DNA of 54,310 nt from Selaginella moellendorffii. Its lineage: Eukaryota > Streptophyta > Lycopodiopsida > Selaginellales > Selaginellaceae. The notes beneath the pieces were generated by a model that worked only from the letters and a program-made list of their open reading frames with translations, was not told the DNA's origin and searched no databases. This document shows positions 10,158 through 21,515 of the stretch, in pieces. How positions within the stretch are numbered: the first letter of the stretch is position 1; every line of letters begins with the position of its first letter. The position numbers were made by a program, and so were the translations under genes. The stretch spans positions 2,372,711-2,427,020 of the forward strand of contig NW_003314277.1 of NCBI RefSeq assembly GCF_000143415.4. Direction: 5' to 3'.

Positions 10158-13100
10158 CTAGTCGTCGGTTCCGCCATAGATGTTGGCCATGAGGACGTAC
10201 GCCGGTCCGTACGCCGCGTCCAGCCTTTGGAGGTTTTGGAAGGCCAGCCTCGCGATCTTCACATTCTTCCACTTGTGACAAGCGCTGAGAATCGCCGTCC
10301 AGGCCACGGAAGAATTCGATGGCGATTCTTCCAAGAGCTTGGACGACTCCACCATCGCCACTGCTGATTCGAGCTCGTTGTTCCTGCCAAGGATATCGAC
10401 CATGCAAACGTAGTGCTCGATGCCTGGAGAAACTCCATACCTCGGCTCCATCGCATGGAAGTAGCTCTTTGCTCGATCGGCCAGGCCGGCGTGGCTGAAT
10501 CCAGTGAGCAGCGACACGAAAGTCACTGCCTCGGGCTTGAGTTCTTCGTGCCGCATTTGCCGAAACATTCCAGCAGCGTTTTCCATGTCTCCCTGTCGGC
10601 TGTATCCCGAGATCAGCGCCGCGAAAGCCACCGAGTCCCTGCGAGTTTGCTTGTCAAAGACATGCCGGGAATGAACCATGCAGCCGCATTTACCGTAGAA
10701 GTCGACCAGGCATGTCTCGAGAACTGGATCGTCTTCCAGGCCGTGACGGGAGAGACGAGCGTGGATCGCTTTGCCGGTGTCCATGGCGACGACGCTACCG
10801 CAGGCCTTGAGCGCCGCGGCCAAAGTCCGGGGATCCTGCTCAAACCCGTTAGCTTGCATCCAGAAGAAGATCTCGAGAGCTAGCTCACCTTGGTCGCCGT
10901 CGGCGTATCCCTGGATCAAGGCGTTCCACGAGACGGTTGTGTGGGACTCCATCTTGTCGAACACTCGACGAGCGTCGAGCACACTCCAGCACTTTGCGTA
11001 CATGTCCACCAGCGTGTTTCCCACGAAGATCTTCGTGTCGTCGCCTCCACTAGCGGCTTGCGAATGGACAGCCATCCCTTTGTCCAGTGATCCGAGCTTT
11101 GCGAGCATGCCATCCATTTGCTTCGGCTCTTCCTTCGACGCCAGGCCAGCGCAGGCCTTGAAAGCAGCGACGTAAGTGAGAGGATCTGGAGTGATGCCTT
11201 CGTCTCGCATCCTCGCAAACAGCTCTAGCACGGCCTCAAACTCGTCGGTGTCGGCGTATCCCAGCAGCAGCACAGTCCAGGATATCACATCCCTGTTTTC
11301 CATCTTCTCGAAATGCTGCCGTGTGTCTGCCATGCTTCCACACTTCACGAACATATCCAACACCGTGTTGAGGAGAAAAATGTTGGTAGAGTCACCGCAG
11401 CTCTCGACGGCCTGAGAGTAAATGCCCGTTCCTCTCTGCAGCGTTTTCACCTTCACGAGCTTTCCGTTGAATTGCTTGGCTTCTTCTTTTTCTGCTAGGC
11501 AGCAGCAGGCCTTCAATGCTGCAACGAACGTCCGAGAGTTTGGAGAGCAGCCTCGAGTTTTCATGCGCTCGAAAAACTCCAAGGCTAGCTCTCCCTCCCC
11601 GTTTTCAGCGTAGCCGAGAACCATCACTGTCCAGGAGACGACGCTGCGTGAAGCCATGCCGTCAAACACCCTTCTCGCATCCAGCATGCTCCCACACTTG
11701 GCATAAAAATCCATCGCGGTGTTTGAGACGAGCATGTCAGTGTGGAAGTTGCTCTTGACGGCTTGCAAGTAAATCTCGGTTCCCAGTTGCAGTGACTCGG
11801 TCCTCACCAGCCTTCCATCCACTTCCTTGGACTCCTCTCTCGATGCTAGAGCAATGCAAGCTTTGAGTGCGGCCACGAACGTCAGAGCATCTGGAGCACA
11901 CCCTTCGGACTTCATGCGTTGGAAAAGCTCCATTGCCTGTTCCCCTTCTCCATTTTCCGCATGTCCCAGCATGATCGACGTCCACAAAACCACGTCTTTG
12001 CAAACCATCTTCTCGAAAACCTTGCGAGCTGCAGCGACATCACCACACTTCGCGTACAAATCCACTAAGCTGCTGGCCACGAACATGTGCGACTCGTATC
12101 CCCGTTCGGCAGCTCGAGAGTGGATGTCGACGCATTTTCTCAGAGTCTCGTTATTCACGGGTTTGCCATCTAGTTTCCTTCCTTTCTCCATAGCTGCCTG
12201 AATAGCGCAAGCCTTCAAGGCCGCAACGAAAGACTGCGCGTTGGTCCCGGACTCTATAGCTTCCATCTTTGCAAACAAGTCGAGAGCAAGCTGCTCTTTT
12301 CCATTCTCGACATACCCCAGCACCAAGGCATTGAAAGTAGCGGCATCGCAGCACGCCATTCTCTCAAACACCCTTCCAGCATCCACCATGCTTCCCAACT
12401 TTGCGTAGAGCTGGACCAGCGAGCTTGCGACAAATATGTTGGAGTCGCAGCAAAACTTCGCAGCTTCACTGTGGAGATCCATGCACGTCTCTAAAACCCG
12501 GAGCTTACACGGCCTTCCACTGACTTGAGTCTCGTCCCCTGACAGGTTTGCACAGCCTTTCAGGGCCGCGACGAACGTAAGAAAATTCGGTGGAGCTCCA
12601 GTCTGCCGCATTCTCGCAAATAGCTCTACTGCCGCCTCTGCTTCTCCGTTGTCCACTGTCCCAAGAATTATAGCGTTCCAGGAAACGACGTTGTGACAAG
12701 GCATCTTCTCAAACACCATCCGAGCGTTTTCCAAGCTTCCACATCTAGCATACATACTGACGAGAGTGCTCGCGACGAAAACGTCTTGTAAGCCAGTGCT
12801 GCGTCGAACTTGAGCGTGAATAGCCAGGCCCTTCTGCAAAGCCTCGATTTTCACAAGCTTTTCTCCAATCTATAGATTTTCCAATTTAGCTAGAAGCGAA
12901 AGAAGAAAAGAAAAAAGCTTACTTGCTTGGGCGATTCCTTGGCTGCAAGACCAGTGCACGCCTTGATCGCAGAAACAATGCTTCTCGCGTCGGGAACACA
13001 CCCTTGAGCTTGCATGCGATGGAAAGCATCCAAAGCTACTTGTTCTTCACCGATCTCCACATAGCCGAGGATCAAAGTGTTCCAAGTCACGACGTTGTGG

Positions 13101-13537
13101 CGAGGAATGGAGTCGAAGACTTTGCGAGCATCTTCCATGCTGCCACACTTGGCGTACATGTTGAGAAGGCTGCTAGCCACAAAGAAGTTTGAGGCTTCCC
13201 CGGTCTTTGTAGCATCTGCGTGACAGACTTTCCCCTTGTCTAAGTCTCTCGACACTGTGCATGCCTTGATAGCAGCCAGCAAAGAAGCTCTTACCTCGTC
13301 GCGAGAAGAATCACACCGCCCATGGGCCACATTACGGCTTGCAAGCTCTCCAGAAGACCACTGGAAGAGCACCAAGAGAAATCGATAAGAAAACGCGAAG
13401 AACAGCGAGATTATACCTGTGAAATGTGTATCGACTTGATATGGCAGAGATTGCGACCAGCGAAGAGGATTTTGATCCCTTGGTGCCCGATTCTTCCAAG
13501 AAAACGAAAGATCTCCACACCCGCATTTTTCATCCAA
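10158..13537 (-). CDS. Long PLS-type pentatricopeptide repeat (PPR) protein
   Basis: Two exons are clear: 12869-10158, and 12923 upward with an open frame to an ATG at 13537. The intron is 12870-12922 (GT-AG). The joined frame would encode up to 1108 residues. Eight PPR units are seen, each with the pattern FVAS-LVDMYAKCGSM-DARKVF-KM, VVSWNALILGY, and TFVAALKAC. The first six are followed by an extra linker of about 15 residues (KEE-K-DG-LVK-E-L type), so units measure about 117 residues instead of about 102. PPR proteins of this class bind organelle RNA for editing, splicing or stabilisation. The C-terminal E-like domain stops early at ANIYGGTDD and there is no DYW domain. The start is uncertain: a 56-bp GTATAATC...CAG segment (about 13363-13420) could be an intron, which would shift the frame and place the true start downstream. 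Confidence 0.85.
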
Positions 13538-13620
13538 AATCTCTACTCCATCGCGAAGATTTTGATCCCTTGGAACCCGATTCTTCCAAGAAAATGAATG
13601 ATCTTCGACGCACCCGCATT
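13464..13620. repeat. Tandem duplication in the divergent promoter region
   Basis: A segment of about 65 bp at 13464-13531 is repeated with small differences at 13553-13618 (shared words include TTTTGATCCCTTGG and CGATTCTTCCAAGAAAA). It lies between the PPR gene (minus) and NUP88 (plus) and overlaps the 5' end of the PPR open frame. Confidence 0.75.
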
Positions 13621-13726
13621 CTACTCCATCAAACGAGCTGGCATCCCGCCCTGTATTGCGAGATCACGCTCATTTTCTACAAACCCTAGTTCTTCCCTCC
13701 CACGGGGTTTAGGGTTCTTCCACAAA

Positions 13727-16506
13727 ATGGCGAGAGTGAAGCTGGAAGGCGCCGGTATTTTCAAGTCGATGGCGATCGATCCCGCCGGCCTCGCAGTGGC
13801 TGAGGCGGCATTCACGCCTCTCAATCTCCTGGCATACGATGGCGCTGGTCGAATTTTCATGTGGGATCTCGAGCGCCGGCTGCTCCATTCTCTCCAGATC
13901 GAGGATTCTACCCTCGATGATCAGTCGGAGTCCCTCTATGCAGCGAGTGAGAGCAAGGTGAGCTCAAAATTACCTCCATTTTCTTTGATCGATGAGAATG
14001 TAGATAGACCTTGAAGCTCAGCACAGACGTTTCCTTTGCTGTGAGGAGTCTCAAGCTGAATCGAACGGGAGAGCTGCTGTTACTGGCTGGTGAAAGAGCT
14101 CTCATGTTCGTGAGTGTGGTCTCGCAAGCTTCACAGCCATGCCGGTAAGTTTGTCATCATCCACAGCGTTGTTTTTCCTTGATTACTCTTCTTTCTTTTT
14201 GGCAGATCTGGAATGATTGCTGGGGATATGTTTAATGGCCGGTCTCTGCGAGTACTTCATGCCGCTTGGCATCCTTACAGTGAAACGCACCTTGGAGTGC
14301 TATCCTCGGACGGGGTTTTCAGGTATGAATTCGTCAGTAGTGACAGCGCTTGAGGTAATGAGTTTCCCTTCCAGACTATACAACTTAGCTGGAGATATCA
14401 CGGTGCCAGAACAAGAGTACCACTTGCAGATTGGTGCTCGCTCCAAACCATATTGTCGCGCGGTATCATTTGCTTTTGGCGGTGAGCACTTTTGGGACCG
14501 GTTTACGGTAAGAAGTTGGTTTTTCCTCAGGGTACGAAACTTCTATCATCAATAATTTTTACAAGGTTTTTGTTCTTCTTACGGATGCATCGATCTATGC
14601 TCTTTGTCCCATAGTGCCATTTGGAAGGTAAAAATGCGTAGAGTATGAAGTCAGTGATTTACAAAAGCTTTTTGCAGCCTTCATTATGGTTCAAGTCTTA
14701 AAGATCTGGCCGGCCAAGTGTCGAACAACTCTCCCACGGCAAAGGAAAGCTCGAGGCTTGCAGCTGTTTGGCTCGAGATTGTCTTCCCGGAGCTTGGTGA
14801 TGCTGAAAAAGAGCTGGAAACCTCGTCAGTGTTTAGAGCTCGTCCCCAGGTTCCCTTCAATGCGTCGTTGGTGCTGCAGGTATGCCACTTGATTTTTTCT
14901 TTACTTCCCGGTTCTTATAGTATGTTGTGCGCAGGGGCCTCTTCCCAAACTATCTGGACGTGAGAATGATCACAAAATATCGAGCTATGCCACTGGGATG
15001 CTGTATAATACCGCTGGGAAGGATAGCGTCATTACCGTGTGCACAAAAAACGGGGAGATGTTCTTTTATGCGATTGCTGATGAAGTCCATCCTATGTGGA
15101 GCTTGGACAACAACCCCAAACTTCTCCAAGACGATCTAGGCGATTTGGTAACTTTGGCAATGCTCGTGGAACCGAGCGCAGAGAAAGATGACGCTGCACA
15201 AACTGCCGACGAGGACACGGAAGAAAAGGAAGAGGAGCAGTTTATCGGACCGAATCCACCGCTTTTGCATTTGGCGTCGGTTGATCTAGCACTGGACACA
15301 GAGGTTTACAATGCCAGTCCTTTGGGAATATTTTCGGACCCTCTTGTCCCCGAGCGGATATATTGTCATCATGCGATGGGACTCGACACCATCCAGCTTC
15401 AGTGGTTACCATTTTCAGATACGTTTTCTGGTGAGAGCAGGGAACCGCCTATTGTGTTTCCAGTTCTCGAAACATCGGCCTCAGGAAACTCTGCTCCTGT
15501 TCCTCTTCTCGGTGCTACTGTAATTCTCCAGTCTTCCGGCGATACATGGCTGGTGGTTCTTACAGCTTCGGGAAACTGTGCTGTTGTACACATGAAACCG
15601 CATCGACCTCTTCCTCCAGTTGCTATCGAGGACACCAGTATTCCAGCGACAAACTCCGACCAACCTTCGCTCAAGCTTATCAGCAGTGATTTGCTGCTCG
15701 GACCGAAAGATATACACATCCCTCTGGTACAACTGATTCGCACCTTGAGATGCATGTCTTACATTCTGTGCAGATTTCGGCTTCTACACCTCTTACTTTG
15801 AATACTGTTGAAGGTCGCTCCATCCTTCACGATCAAGGCAAGCTGCTGCACGAAAAATATATTGAGTATGCACACAGGGTATGGCTTTCTACGTTTGATG
15901 TTTCATGGTTTTAGTTATGATATGACGAAACAGGTGCACGTCGAGCTCAAGTCTCATCATAAGTACCTCGGTCACGTTGTTCAAGATCTGCAAAGGCAGC
16001 TGCGTCAAGTGACTGGCGAGCTTGATCAAGCTCAAAGTAACTTGGACTCCTTCGTAACTCGCATACAGCGAGCATTTGAGAAGAACGTGCAGTTACAGGA
16101 GCGAATTCGGGAATGCAACAAGCTGCCAGCTTTGAAACAAAAGGTTCTGACAGTCGCAGAGCGGGAGTTCAAAGATCTTCTGGGTATGCCACACATATAT
16201 ACGGAAAACATATTCACCTGACCTTACTGTTTCTGTGACGCAGATAGAAAAATGAATCAGGACGTCGATATCCTACAGTCTGCAGTGGAATCACTTACCT
16301 TGCGCGCTGAACGTGTTGCCAAAAAGAAAGTTGGTCTTAACAGTGCTGGACGCCGGAACAGCCCAAAGCTTGCGGTTCCAGACAGTAAAATGCGAACTAT
16401 GAGGCAAGCATTAGACAAGCTGGGGCAATACATTGAACTCTCAAGTCGAAGAATAGACATTCTGGATCAAACGGTGAAACGAAAGGAGAGTCAGCTGGAA
16501 TCCTGA
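13727..16506 (+). CDS. NUP88: Nuclear pore protein NUP88 (MOS7-like)
   Basis: There are ten exons: 13727-13957, 14008-14144, 14206-14322, 14375-14507, 14566-14627, 14678-14879, 14935-15726, 15774-15878, 15934-16183 and 16244-16506. Introns are 47-61 bp, all GT-AG, and phases agree, giving 763 residues, close to the usual plant length. The N-terminal two thirds has WD/beta-propeller-like strands (LHAAWHPYSETHLGVLSSDG, then TGMLYNTAGKDSVITVCTKNG). The C-terminal third is a coiled coil (LGHVVQDLQRQL to the end at KRKESQLES), as expected for NUP88, which sits on the cytoplasmic side of the pore with NUP214 and NUP62. In plants MOS7/NUP88 retains defence regulators in the nucleus. The frame is also open upstream to 13598, so a longer start cannot be excluded, but MARVKLEG fits the family start. 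Confidence 0.9.
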
Positions 16507-17004
16507 GAATGTACGTGCGGCTGTAGTACTACATTCAGGTAACGATTTCCAATGCTTTGGAGTTATCCGATTAACAGATTCTTTACAGATTAATTCTTCT
16601 GTTTTGTTGGAAGAACAAAAGTAAGCATTGCTTCGAGTTGCAAACTAGCAATTGCTTTACAGCAGTCCAAGTACTGGACATGTGCCACAAGTCTGCTAGC
16701 TCTGGTTCGCTTTCTTTTTTCGGGTTTTATTATTAAAGGTAAAGTAGAGGAGACAGTCCGTGAATGGGAATGGTGGACCATCAATCCAGACTTGGAGTGG
16801 GTAAACACTTTACTTTGGCATGGGAAGGTTTGCTATGCTTCTTACTTGGCCTTAGCTCGTCTTTGTTGTAGCGGAGCTGTCAGCTGCAGCGGTAATTCAT
16901 CAGCAAGCAGGGGTCTCTGTCAACATCCTTTGCCTTCTGCGTCGAAATTGACTTCGCTTCCCCATCGCAGCAGCGTTTAAATCACTGAGGACACAAACAT
17001 CATC
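16507..17004. other. Intergenic, NUP88 3' flank and oxidase promoter
   Basis: No gene, repeat or RNA can be supported. The stretch should contain the NUP88 3' UTR and the promoter and leader of the next gene. Confidence 0.5.
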
Positions 17005-17116
17005 ATGGTGGCAATGCGTGTAAAGAAGAAACGCGACACTCATACTCAATCGAGAAGCCCAGTCAAGGTAGGCCAAAAATCACCCCTTTCTTGCTGTTTT
17101 GCTAACTTCTCTACAG

Positions 17117-18772
17117 ATGGGAGGAATAGCAGCTCTTCTAGCAATTCTCCTACTTGTCTACGCGCAAGAAACATCAGCAGAGCTGAGAAGCCCCGGAACA
17201 TGGAACCTGCTGGTGAACAATGCAGGAATCTCCGCAATGCACATGGTTCTCACGCACAACAACAAGGTGATCCTCTTCGACGGCTTCAGCTCGGGTCCTT
17301 CCAACATCAGCCAGCCGAGTGGAGAATGCAAGAACACCGGAAGTCGAATCCCGGGGAAGCTCGACTGCAGCGCACACTCGGTTGAGTACGACGTCGCTAC
17401 CAACACCATCCGGCCGCTAACAATCTACACAGACACCTGGTGCTCGTCGGCGGTCACTATAGCAGACGGTACGCTTGTCCAGGTTGGTGGTCTCAACAAT
17501 GGCTCACAGACCGTGCGGCACCTCGCTGCCTGCCAGAGATGCGACTGGGTTGAATCACGCCAGAGGCTCGCGGTGAAGCGGCGGTTTTCGAGCAGCCATC
17601 TCTTGCCGGACAACCGCGTTATTGTCGTCGGTGGCCGCGGACAGTTTAGCTACGAGTTTGTCCCCAGGCAGGACAACGAAGGCGTCCACGAGCTCTCGTT
17701 CTTGGCGGAGACCAACGATCTATCGCAGGACAACCTCTACCCGTTCGTCCATCTCACACCGGATGGGAACCTGTTCGTGTTCGCAAACTCCGATTCCATT
17801 CTCCTCGACTACAAGACCGGCAAAGTCGTCAAGCGGTTTCCCAGAATGCCAGGCCTCGAGGCTCGAAACTACCCGTCCTCGGGCTCCTCAGTGATGCTGG
17901 CACTCGAGGGAGCGTCCGACTACTCGGACGCGCAGATCCTCGTCTGTGGAGGCGCCGATCCATACAACTACGCGCAGGCCAGCCGGGGGAACTTCCTCAA
18001 CGCGTCGCAAAACTGTGGCAGAATCAAAGTGGGCGACGCGTCGCCGAGCTGGGCGATGGAGGCCATGCCGATGCCGCGCGTCATGGGCGACATGCTCTTG
18101 CTTCCAACCGGGGACGTGCTCATTATCAACGGCGCACAGCGCGGTACCGCCGGGTGGCGCAACGCCCGCAACCCAGCACTCCATCCAGTGCTCTACAAGC
18201 CAAACTTGAAGCTCTACAACCGGTTCCAGACGCTCACCGCCGCTTCTCGCCCGAGGCTCCACCACTCATCCGCCATCCTCCTTCCAGACGCCAGCGTCCT
18301 TGTCGGCGGTAGCAATCCAAACGGGCGGTACTCGTTCGCCACTGCCACAGACGGGGTCTATCCAACCGACGTCTCACTCGAGGTGTTCTCTCCGCCTTAT
18401 CTCGACTCGGACTATGCCGCGCGGCGTCCCAGCGTCACCTCGGTCAGCACCGCCAGCCCCGCCCACGGCGCCCGGCTCACCGTGCGGTACCGCCTGCGAG
18501 GACACTTCTTCCCCGGTACCACCAGCGTCGCACTGCTCGCGCCACCTTTTGCCAGCCACGCGGTCTCCATGGGCCAGAGAATGATACGGCTACCACTCCA
18601 CAATGTGACGCTCGTGGACGATGCTCCAGCCTCCATCTCTGGCCGAGTCCCAACTTACGAGATCGAGACCACGGCTCCTCGCAGCGCCAGCGTTGCTCCC
18701 AGCGGTTACTATATGCTCTTCGTCGTCCATGCCGGACTTCCAAGCCATGCTACCTGGATCAATCTAATGTGA
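17117..18772 (+). CDS. Glyoxal/aldehyde oxidase-like secreted protein, catalytic tyrosines replaced
   Basis: A single open frame of 551 residues from ATG 17117, which opens a clear signal peptide (GGIAALLAILLLVYA). An upstream exon 17005-17067 with a 49-bp GT-AG intron joins in frame, but would put a basic 21-residue stretch before the signal peptide, so it is more likely leader. The protein covers the whole family: glyoxal oxidase N domain (seven-bladed kelch/galactose-oxidase fold) and C-terminal DUF1929 domain. In active copper-radical oxidases a Cys-Tyr crosslink and a Tyr-His-His copper site are required. Here Cys109 (DTWCSS) is kept. The crosslink Tyr of the usual RWYA motif is Phe157 (RRFSSS), and the copper Tyr of the usual PRMYHS motif is His382 (PRLHHS). 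His383 and a C-terminal His538 remain. It is probably cell-wall located but perhaps not a normal oxidase. Several N-glycosylation sites (NIS, NGS, NAS, NVT) occur. Confidence 0.88.
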   Translation: MGGIAALLAILLLVYAQETSAELRSPGTWNLLVNNAGISAMHMVLTHNNKVILFDGFSSGPSNISQPSGECKNTGSRIPGKLDCSAHSVEYDVATNTIRPLTIYTDTWCSSAVTIADGTLVQVGGLNNGSQTVRHLAACQRCDWVESRQRLAVKRRFSSSHLLPDNRVIVVGGRGQFSYEFVPRQDNEGVHELSFLAETNDLSQDNLYPFVHLTPDGNLFVFANSDSILLDYKTGKVVKRFPRMPGLEARNYPSSGSSVMLALEGASDYSDAQILVCGGADPYNYAQASRGNFLNASQNCGRIKVGDASPSWAMEAMPMPRVMGDMLLLPTGDVLIINGAQRGTAGWRNARNPALHPVLYKPNLKLYNRFQTLTAASRPRLHHSSAILLPDASVLVGGSNPNGRYSFATATDGVYPTDVSLEVFSPPYLDSDYAARRPSVTSVSTASPAHGARLTVRYRLRGHFFPGTTSVALLAPPFASHAVSMGQRMIRLPLHNVTLVDDAPASISGRVPTYEIETTAPRSASVAPSGYYMLFVVHAGLPSHATWINLM

Positions 18773-19011
18773 TGAGAAGGAAAAACCATAGAATCAAGTA
18801 AAGAGATTTACCAAGTGAAGAACACAGAGCCTGAAATTTCGATCTGGAATATACAAAATGAGAGAAATGACAGCAGCTTCTCTTCACCGGAAAAAGCCTT
18901 GCTACGATTGCTTTGTTAGTCTTTTAACGGATGGAATACTTTCCTGTAAATTCCTGTCTCGTCTCGTTTTCTTCGAAAAACCAAGGAGTGATAAAGACGG
19001 ACGGACCTCGC

Positions 19012-21515
19012 TCAATAGTAGTTCCTGCCTCTCCCACGACCAGCTCGCCACTGCCTCCTTCCGCCGCCACCACCACCTCCGCCTCGAGAGATTCCGGCGA
19101 AGGCCTTGTTGACGAGGTGCTGCTGCTCGGGTTGACGCTGTTGGTGTTGATGTTGCTCGCCTCGAGCCCTCTTTGTGGTCGCTCCATTGTTTGCAGCTGC
19201 TGGACGCTTGGCTCTGTGCGCAAGAGTGAGGCGAAAACAAAGTAAGGAAGCACTCATTGGAAGGAGAGCTTTTCTTACCCCGAATTGGCTGGCGCGGAAG
19301 CCTGTGTCGCTGTGGCTGCGGCTGCGGCGGGCTTAGCCGCCTCCTTCCACGAGGGATTGAAGTTCTTTGGGCCGCCGAGGAACTCTGGTGTTTTTTGTTT
19401 CAAAGGCTGTGGAATGAACACAGTTTAGTGCTCCAAACACGTACGCAAATCAACTACAAACCGTTATCAGCTTCGTGATGTTGTTGCAGGATCTCAGTCC
19501 AACCCCTAATGCTACTTTTTTCGCTTTCTGGAAAATCGCATCGGTGATTAGCTGGAGTTTTCTAGACTGGAAAACTTACTTCTTCTGCTTTTCCGTTCTC
19601 GTCTTTGGCAGCTGGTACTTTAGTCATCCCTTGCGTCAATTTTTTCAGCGTGGATTTCGAAAGGCTTTCCGCAACTTCCAGCCTGATCACAGGCACTGAA
19701 AACGTTAAGGATCTGGTCTACAATGCAATGACTTGCCTCTCAATGAAGTCCTTGTAAAGGTCGGTGAAATCTTCCCCGAGACGGTCAGATGGTTGGCCAG
19801 TCACGATCTTATATCCACAAAGGCTATTTGTAGAATTTGGCGACTGTACATTGTAATAGACTATCAGTAAGAGAAAAGAACATGAGCAGGAATTACCTTA
19901 TGTGCAAGCTGATGAAACGCATATAGCAGGCATTCTACATGCAGATAGTTGAACTCTTCGGTTGTTTTCCTTTTCGGCATGTACTTCTGCATGAAACATA
20001 TAAGCACTACATCAGTCTAACGACATTCATACCTTCAACAACTGCAAGATGGTAGGCAGAAGATTCCTGGCATCTTGCGCCGACGAGAATTGCACACTCT
20101 CGGCAATTTTCTTTAGCAACTCAGTTTTCTTGTCTTCTGGCAGCTGAAGAAACACGACAGCAAATACTATAAATTCGAATACTATAAACAGTGGTACAGA
20201 CCTTATCGAAGGCAGGAAATAAAGACTTGTTAATATAGTTCAGAAACTTGCTGTTTGAAGCGCCCCTCTGGCAGATAGCAAACGCCAATAAGAACAAAGA
20301 ACTTCTTTTTGCATACCGCATAGAAAGGAAGCGACATGAACAAACACGCCATTAAGCGGTCAATGTGATCGGTGTCCTCTACCTATAAATTTTGAGAATG
20401 AGTAGCAGAAAAGGAAACGAAGGTGTGCCTTACTTTGAACTGCGAATCCAAATCAGCCTGCGACTCTACAATTTCCAAAAGCTCCTGCACGCGCTCTTGC
20501 GGAGCTTTCTCGCCAAAAATGCTAAGACTCTTAAGGAACTCCATGAACATTTTAAACTCTGCTCCTGTAACATCTTGTAGGCTCTGTCATCGGTACCACG
20601 AAGTGAGTATAAGAACATTGAGAAAAAGCATTAGTAAGATATCCCACCTTCTTTATTAGATCCGTTACGTGACGCTCCATTTCTTCTTGCGGTTGAAGGA
20701 GGTCATTCTTTAAAGGGAATACCTGGTTCATCGCTACCATAGTTAATAATCTGTTCCCGAAACGATAAAATAACCAACCTTCTCACGGATGAAAGCCAAC
20801 ACTTTCTCGCGGAGGTTCTCGTCGCTGTTTTCAACGTGCTTAAACAGTGCCGTAAGAGTAGCTGCATACCACCCATGCATTAGCACAAAACGCATAAGAC
20901 TCGAATGCTCAGGCCACACCTTTGGCATCTTGTCTTAAGATGGACATGAGAGCTTTCTGAACAGCATCCTTCTCAAGTGGTTCTTCTGCCAAAATGATAA
21001 ACACGTAAGTTAAAACAATAGCGGACAAACCAAGAAAGTTACCTGTAATCAGCAGTTGCCCCAACACATCCGCGACTTTTGGAAGCAAATCTTTGGAATC
21101 CTTGCAAATTGTGGCTAGTCCTCTGACAGCTTGAACAGTAATCTGCAACGAAGGAAACAATCACAAAAACAAAACAGAATTACCAACAGCTGACATATAG
21201 ATCACGCTTACCCCAAGCTCCTCTTCCTCGCATAAATCGAGCTGTGCTTCCAGGCTCCGGACCGACAAGTTGGGGAAGTACTTGAAGTAGCGAGGAATCA
21301 GCTGCGCGGCGAGCTGCTTCACCTTTCCTTTAGACTTTGCTGCTTCTATGATACCGAGGTAGTCACTTTCATTCTGCTAGGAGTCATGCCAGAGTTGGGA
21401 GTGAACTAACAACGAAAAATTGCCACACCTTCGACTTGTCTTCCGAGTTACTAAGTCGTTCCCCATACTCATAGAGCATAGCAATCACCGAATTCTCATC
21501 TGTTTCACTAGCCAT
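19012..21515 (-). CDS. API5: Apoptosis inhibitor 5 (API5)-like protein
   Basis: There are sixteen exons: 21515-21429, 21373-21212, 21142-21043, 20985-20920, 20861-20779, 20722-20648, 20583-20434, 20382-20317, 20267-20202, 20143-20033, 19986-19897, 19843-19737, 19682-19580, 19527-19462, 19406-19279 and 19213-19012. Phases agree throughout, giving 553 residues. One intron (19683-19736) starts with GC instead of GT. The protein is the ARM/HEAT-repeat API5 fold along nearly its whole length (ITVQAVRGLATICKDS, EEMERHVTDLIKK, FVRGASNSKFLN-type region, LNPSWKEA-type tail). It ends in a basic Lys/Arg-rich stretch (about residues 490-505) that looks like a nuclear localisation signal, then a Gly/Arg-rich tail ending RGRGRNYY. 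API5 acts in the nucleus and suppresses apoptosis in animals. In plants homologues control tapetal cell death. It starts 914 bp from, and divergent to, the next gene. Confidence 0.92.

Noticed and set aside
18902-19257. Overlapping frames on both strands at the API5 3' end
   Set aside because: Only the frame ending RGRGRNYY joins in phase to the upstream API5 exons; the others are shadows of G/C-rich repeats.
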